A DNA stretch of 9,706 nucleotides, from NCBI GenBank assembly GCA_900756495.1, contig CAAEKI010000008.1:1-9706 (forward strand). The letters run 5' to 3'. Within the stretch, counting starts at the first letter, position 1. Each line of letters opens with the position of its first letter. The notes under the pieces were generated by a model. The model was not told the DNA's origin and did no database searches. It saw nothing but the letters and a program-made list of their open reading frames with translations. A program made the translations under genes and the position numbers. Source of the DNA: an uncultured Oscillospiraceae bacterium. GTDB lineage: Bacteria > Bacillota > Clostridia > Oscillospirales > Oscillospiraceae. Positions 7,160 to 9,706 of this stretch are shown here, piece after piece.

Positions 7160-7181
7160 GCCTGATTATTGTACATTACGC

Positions 7182-8249
7182 TCAAGCGATTTTTCGGACT
7201 GCGTTGACGAGCAAATTGATAGTAGCATGGGTATAGCTGTCAGTGATGTTGGACTTGGTAGAATGCCCCATGAGCCACTTGCGGGTAAGCTCATCCACGC
7301 CAGCGGCATGAAGCCGCGTGGCAAAGGTGTGTCGGCACCAATGCGGAGTAGCGTCCGGTTCTCCGAGCGCTTCTGCAATGGCTGGGAAAGCATTTACTCG
7401 ATACCACCACGCCGCAACGGGTTCCCCGTCATGCGTAATGATCGTGTCCCCGTTTAAATTCAGATATGCTTTGAGGTATTGCGCCACCTTTGGATGAACG
7501 GGAACAATCCTGTCCTTCCCCGCGTGTGTCTTCTTCCCGCCCTGCAGGTATCCGCCCTCCTCCGGGTGATAGGCGAACCGTGTGAGCTCCAAAAACTCAG
7601 AGACACGAAAACCTGTATAACAGAGCATCAGGGCTGTGTCGGCCCACGGGAAGCCGCTGGCGGCCATCTGCTCCAGCTTCTTCATCTGTAGATCGGTAAA
7701 GGCCCCCTTTTTCTTCTTGGCGTCCACAGATGGGATATCCAGATACTTCGAGTAGTCCTTGCCCACAATGTCCCGCTCCATAGAATAGGAGTATAGGGCC
7801 CGGATCAGGATAGCGTCGTTATTGATCAGGCTCTGGGACAGACCCTTGTCTTCGTCTTCGTCTAAGATGCTTTGCCACTCATCCAGAATTACATCCCGCA
7901 TTTTTCGGTCGGCAAACCGGGATACCCTCTTATTCCAGGCCGCCTTATGGCTGCGGATAGAAGCCGTGCTTCCCTGTTTCTCCAGCCTCGCGTACTCTCG
8001 CGCCGACCACCCATCGTAGACCATTCCGACCGTCATAGACATCATGCCAGCCGCAACGGCTGTGCCGCTCCTCTTCTTGGCGTTGTAATCGTCCAGCGCC
8101 TCCTGTGCGTCCCTTGCGCTGGAGAAGTAACCCAGCGTCTGCTGCACCACATAGCCGCGCCGGTCCCTGTCCGGGATTCTCACCCAATACGGTTTCCTGC
8201 GGGCCCCGCTCAATTTCACAATTGTACCTGTCCCATTGGCGCGCTTCAT
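7182..8249 (-). CDS. Tyrosine recombinase / integrase of an integrative element
   Basis: Phage-type integrase of 355 aa that recombines element and chromosome attachment sites. The N-terminal part (about 1-60) looks like an arm-type DNA-binding domain (PYWVRIPDRDRRGY, LGYFSSARDAQEAL), followed by a SAM-like core-binding region. The catalytic domain has TGFRVSE with R215, a KTHAGKDRIVP beta-hairpin with the expected lysine, HWCRHTF (HxxR), LMGHS, and nucleophile Y339 in SYTH. All active-site residues are present and the length is normal, so it should be active. The start is CAT at 8247-8249 (- strand ATG) because GGAGG lies 8-9 nt upstream; a longer frame to 8303 has no ribosome site. It reads toward the junction with the ATPase, as integrases at element ends often do. 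Whether the element is a prophage or a conjugative element cannot be told here. Confidence 0.94.
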   Translation of the reverse strand: MKRANGTGTIVKLSGARRKPYWVRIPDRDRRGYVVQQTLGYFSSARDAQEALDDYNAKKRSGTAVAAGMMSMTVGMVYDGWSAREYARLEKQGSTASIRSHKAAWNKRVSRFADRKMRDVILDEWQSILDEDEDKGLSQSLINNDAILIRALYSYSMERDIVGKDYSKYLDIPSVDAKKKKGAFTDLQMKKLEQMAASGFPWADTALMLCYTGFRVSEFLELTRFAYHPEEGGYLQGGKKTHAGKDRIVPVHPKVAQYLKAYLNLNGDTIITHDGEPVAAWWYRVNAFPAIAEALGEPDATPHWCRHTFATRLHAAGVDELTRKWLMGHSTKSNITDSYTHATINLLVNAVRKIA

Positions 8250-8262
8250 TTGAGATTCCTCC

Positions 8263-8291
8263 TTGCAATTTCGCGCCCGGTAAGGTAGAAT
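8263..8291 (+). promoter_or_regulatory. Candidate promoter of a + strand small RNA
   Basis: TTGCAA (8263-8268) and TAGAAT (8286-8291) lie 17 bp apart, facing away from the integrase. The predicted start is near 8298. TTGCAA with a 17-bp spacer also occurs in the promoter at 9642. Confidence 0.5.
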
Positions 8292-8297
8292 AAATGG

Positions 8298-8376
8298 GCG
8301 CAATGACTCCTTTCATGACTGCTGGGGGTTTTGTGCATTTTCCGCTCTCGGTGTGACAGCACCGGGGGCGGTTTTT
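8298..8376 (+). ncRNA. Candidate small RNA of about 79 nt, antisense to the integrase leader
   Basis: Promoter and terminator frame a transcript of about 79 nt in the gap between the integrase and the membrane-protein gene, on the strand opposite both. It would be complementary to any integrase message started upstream of 8298 and would overlap the end of the 8375-9241 gene by two bases. It contains a 17-codon frame (8303-8356) whose stop is in the terminator loop, but this frame has no ribosome site. Nothing in its sequence matches an RNA family known to me. Existence is inferred from the two flanking signals. Confidence 0.4.
8342..8376 (+). terminator. Strong rho-independent terminator on the + strand
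   Basis: A 12-bp stem CCGCTCTCGGTG (8342-8353) / CACCGGGGGCGG (8360-8371), fully paired with two G-U pairs, has a 6-nt loop and is followed by TTTTT. It works in the + direction only: on the - strand the stem is not followed by T. No + strand protein gene ends here. Confidence 0.8.
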
Positions 8377-9241
8377 ACTCCAATCCAAATTGAGCCTTGC
8401 CTATAACCTTATCTCCTTGAAATGTCACACTCGCGTTAGCTCCAAGCGTTCCCTGTCCTTCCCAAGAATACATGGTTGTTCTATATTCTGAGTCGCCTAA
8501 ATCGACATCAGACAGCACAGTTCCTTGCGCGCCGACTAAATTTACAACTTCTTGATAACTCATTCCGTTTTGAATTTGGTTGTATATAGCTAGCGTCATA
8601 TACCCCGGACCGTAGTTGCTTTGCTTGGTCTCTTCAAGCGCGTCATGCAACACGCTTCCGCCAGAAATAGTCATGTAAATATCATCACCGTCATATTCCT
8701 TTACATAAAGAACAGCAACGGTAGTATTCGGGATAAGGGGCAGTTCGGTTGAGATTTTACAAAGGGATTCTTTGATGCTGCCCCACTCCTCGACAGGTTC
8801 ACCGGTCTCACCCGCGCTATTGACGCTTGCGGTAATGTCGCTGGAGCTGGCGTTTATAATGGTTTTCCCCTGACTGGAAAAGACGCTTACATTCTCCTCT
8901 TGGAAATAGTCCGACAACGCGGCCTTTATCTCGAATATGGTTTCTGAATTGTCGCCTGTCTCTGGCACAAAGGTTGTCTTTGATGCGGATGCATTGTCTT
9001 GCCCACCGATCGACTCACTGTCTAAAATCTCGTTCAATTGGTTAGAGAGGTCATCGTAGAATCGGTTAGTCGAGTGCAGTATGTATGTTACACATATGAC
9101 AATAACGACCGCGACAACAATGCCGCCAATCGTTCCAGCCAGGATCCGCTTTTTGCGCTGCTCCAAATCCGGATCAGTTACCTTCCCGCAAATTGGGCAT
9201 TTCTTCCCCGCATAATTTGCACCGCAATCTGGGCATTTCAT
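8375..9241 (-). CDS. Membrane-anchored zinc-ribbon protein with SmpA/DUF3862-like C-terminal domain
   Basis: A 288-aa protein of unknown function. Residues 3-18 form a short zinc ribbon (C3-x2-C6, C15-x2-C18), followed by a basic stretch QRKKR (28-32) and one transmembrane segment at about 33-55. The remainder should then lie outside the membrane. The middle (about 60-210) is acidic and Ser/Thr-rich without a recognised domain. The last 70 residues (YNQIQNGMSYQEVVNLVG, then YSWEG, ASVTFQGDKVIGKAQFGL) resemble the DUF3862/SmpA (BLIP-like) fold, a small extracellular interaction domain. GGGAG lies 8 nt before the start. In Gram-positive prophages the place between integrase and regulator often carries superinfection-exclusion or other lysogeny cargo; such a role here is speculation. 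It is divergent from the XRE gene, leaving an 82-bp shared control region. Confidence 0.8.
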   Translation of the reverse strand: MKCPDCGANYAGKKCPICGKVTDPDLEQRKKRILAGTIGGIVVAVVIVICVTYILHSTNRFYDDLSNQLNEILDSESIGGQDNASASKTTFVPETGDNSETIFEIKAALSDYFQEENVSVFSSQGKTIINASSSDITASVNSAGETGEPVEEWGSIKESLCKISTELPLIPNTTVAVLYVKEYDGDDIYMTISGGSVLHDALEETKQSNYGPGYMTLAIYNQIQNGMSYQEVVNLVGAQGTVLSDVDLGDSEYRTTMYSWEGQGTLGANASVTFQGDKVIGKAQFGLE

Positions 9242-9287
9242 TATGAAAACTCCCTTCTTTCTCTAACATAAAAATACTTTCTGTGGA

Positions 9288-9323
9288 CACCCTACCAGCA
9301 CAAACTGGTGGAGGTGCTTTTTT
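9288..9323 (+). promoter_or_regulatory. Terminator-like hairpin hiding the XRE ribosome site
   Basis: CACCCTACCAG (9288-9298) pairs with CTGGTGG plus GGTG (9305-9316, one bulged A) across a CACAAA loop, followed by C and six T directly before ATG 9324. The right arm contains GGAGGTG, the ribosome site. No + strand gene ends upstream, so it belongs to the XRE leader and could act as an attenuator or a translation block. Confidence 0.6.
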
Positions 9324-9521
9324 ATGGTCGAAAACCGAATCAAAGAGTACCGGGAAGCTCTTGGCTGGAGTCAGGAGCAGCTTGCCCGCAAAAGCGGCGT
9401 TAGCCGTAGTACAATAGGGGACGTAGAGACTGGGGCCCATATGCCGACAATTGAGGTTGTGCTGCGCTTGGCTGAAGCGCTTGAGACACCCATAGAAAAA
9501 CTTTTTAGCTTAGTGAAGTAA
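9324..9521 (+). CDS. Short XRE/Cro-type HTH transcriptional regulator
   Basis: A DNA-binding protein of 65 aa that is almost entirely one HTH_XRE domain: the WSQEQLARKSGVSRSTIGDVETG stretch spans positioning and recognition helices, followed by MPTIEVVLRLAEALETPIEKLF. No peptidase or other effector domain is present, which is normal for Cro-like and mobile-element regulators of this size. GGAGGTG (9310-9316) is 7 nt before ATG but lies in the stem described above. It is divergent from the zinc-ribbon gene and upstream of a palindrome-rich stretch that may hold its operators. It probably controls the element's own promoters, by repression or as a switch; targets cannot be read from the sequence. 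Confidence 0.9.
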   Translation: MVENRIKEYREALGWSQEQLARKSGVSRSTIGDVETGAHMPTIEVVLRLAEALETPIEKLFSLVK

Positions 9522-9528
9522 ATTATCC

Positions 9529-9542
9529 GCCGACATGTCGGC
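9529..9542. promoter_or_regulatory. Perfect 14-bp palindrome, candidate XRE operator
   Basis: GCCGACATGTCGGC is fully self-complementary and begins 8 bp after the XRE stop codon. Its symmetry and length suit a dimeric HTH repressor. The assignment to this XRE protein is inferred from closeness only. Confidence 0.45.
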
Positions 9543-9618
9543 AGTCCGTCACAGTTCGACAGTATTCGATAAAGTACGAGATAGATACTGGGACAAAAGT
9601 CCTTTTTATAGGACTGCC
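9540..9618. repeat. Nested inverted repeats between XRE gene and SOS promoter
   Basis: The outer pair is GGCAGTCC (9540-9547) / GGACTGCC (9611-9618). Inside it are CAGTAT (9560-9565) / ATACTG (9585-9590), GGAC (9591-9594) / GTCC (9599-9602), and AGTCCT (9598-9603) / AGGACT (9610-9615). The last three use shared bases, so alternative folds exclude each other. A T-[T/A]-C-G-A motif recurs at 9555, 9565 and 9575 with exact 10-bp steps. It may be an operator array, a structured RNA or a transfer-related site. Confidence 0.5.
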
Positions 9619-9641
9619 AGAAAACAGAGCCATTTTTATTC

Positions 9642-9670
9642 TTGCAATAAAGTGGGGGTGATGGTATTAT
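9642..9670 (+). promoter_or_regulatory. Sigma-A promoter for a gene beyond the window
   Basis: TTGCAA (9642-9647) and TATTAT (9665-9670) are 17 bp apart. The start should be near 9677, with the SOS box immediately downstream. The regulated gene begins past 9706. Confidence 0.65.
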
Positions 9671-9681
9671 AAACAACACAA

Positions 9682-9693
9682 GAACAGATGTTC
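9682..9693. promoter_or_regulatory. LexA-type SOS box
   Basis: GAACAGATGTTC matches the Gram-positive LexA site GAAC-N4-GTTC exactly in both half-sites. It sits about 5-16 bp after the predicted transcription start, where bound LexA would block transcription. The downstream gene should therefore respond to DNA damage. Confidence 0.65.
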
Positions 9694-9706
9694 GAGTATC
9701 GGAAAA

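Noticed and set aside
7945..8388. 147-codon - strand frame overlapping the integrase 5' end
   Set aside because: It is another frame of the integrase gene beyond 8249 and shows no domain or ribosome site.
9689..9697. TGTTCGAGT shared with the tRNA-Thr T arm (4501-4509 region), as an attachment-site repeat
   Set aside because: Only about nine bases match, the copy is explained by the SOS box, and the integrase-proximal boundary lies near 7130, not at the tRNA.
1..9706. CRISPR array or complete insertion sequence
   Set aside because: No regularly spaced direct repeats of CRISPR size and no transposase flanked by terminal inverted repeats were seen.

Overview
The window looks like a chromosome segment from a GC-rich gut Clostridia, most likely Oscillospiraceae (Flavonifractor/Lawsonibacter-like). 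The evidence is GC-rich Firmicutes housekeeping genes with strong GGAGG-type ribosome sites, a RimI-TsaD cluster, and a CCA-encoding tRNA-Thr(CGT). The genus is an inference from composition and gene order, not from a search.

Region 1 (1-3952) is core chromosome, all on the + strand: the 3' part of polA (DNA polymerase I), rimI (ribosomal-protein S18-alanine N-acetyltransferase), a second GNAT acetyltransferase, and tsaD (tRNA t6A synthesis). The run ends in a strong terminator whose stem contains the tsaD stop codon. About 310 bp between rimI and the second GNAT hold no convincing gene.

Region 2 (3953-4581) is a gene-free interval followed by tRNA-Thr with its own promoter and terminator. 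The interval holds seven near-consensus DnaA boxes, six of them in two triplets with identical 12 and 9 bp spacing.

Region 3 (about 4588-7119) is a GC-poor island. It has a serine recombinase without the usual zinc ribbon and coiled coil, and an ABC/SMC-like AAA ATPase cut off just after Walker B. The recombinase ribosome site lies in a long hairpin whose left arm would be missing from transcripts started at its own extended -10 promoter. This suggests repression of read-through expression, as known for some insertion sequences.

Region 4 (about 7120-9706, continuing past the window) is one end of a second integrated element. It has a full-length tyrosine integrase pointing at the boundary, a membrane-anchored zinc-ribbon protein, a short XRE regulator on the opposite strand, and a control region with nested inverted repeats. 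That region ends in a good promoter carrying a LexA-type SOS box for a gene beyond the window. A promoter and terminator pair on the + strand behind the integrase start suggests a small RNA of about 80 nt. The simplest history is an old recombinase/ATPase island downstream of tRNA-Thr, later split inside the ATPase gene by the integrase-bearing element.
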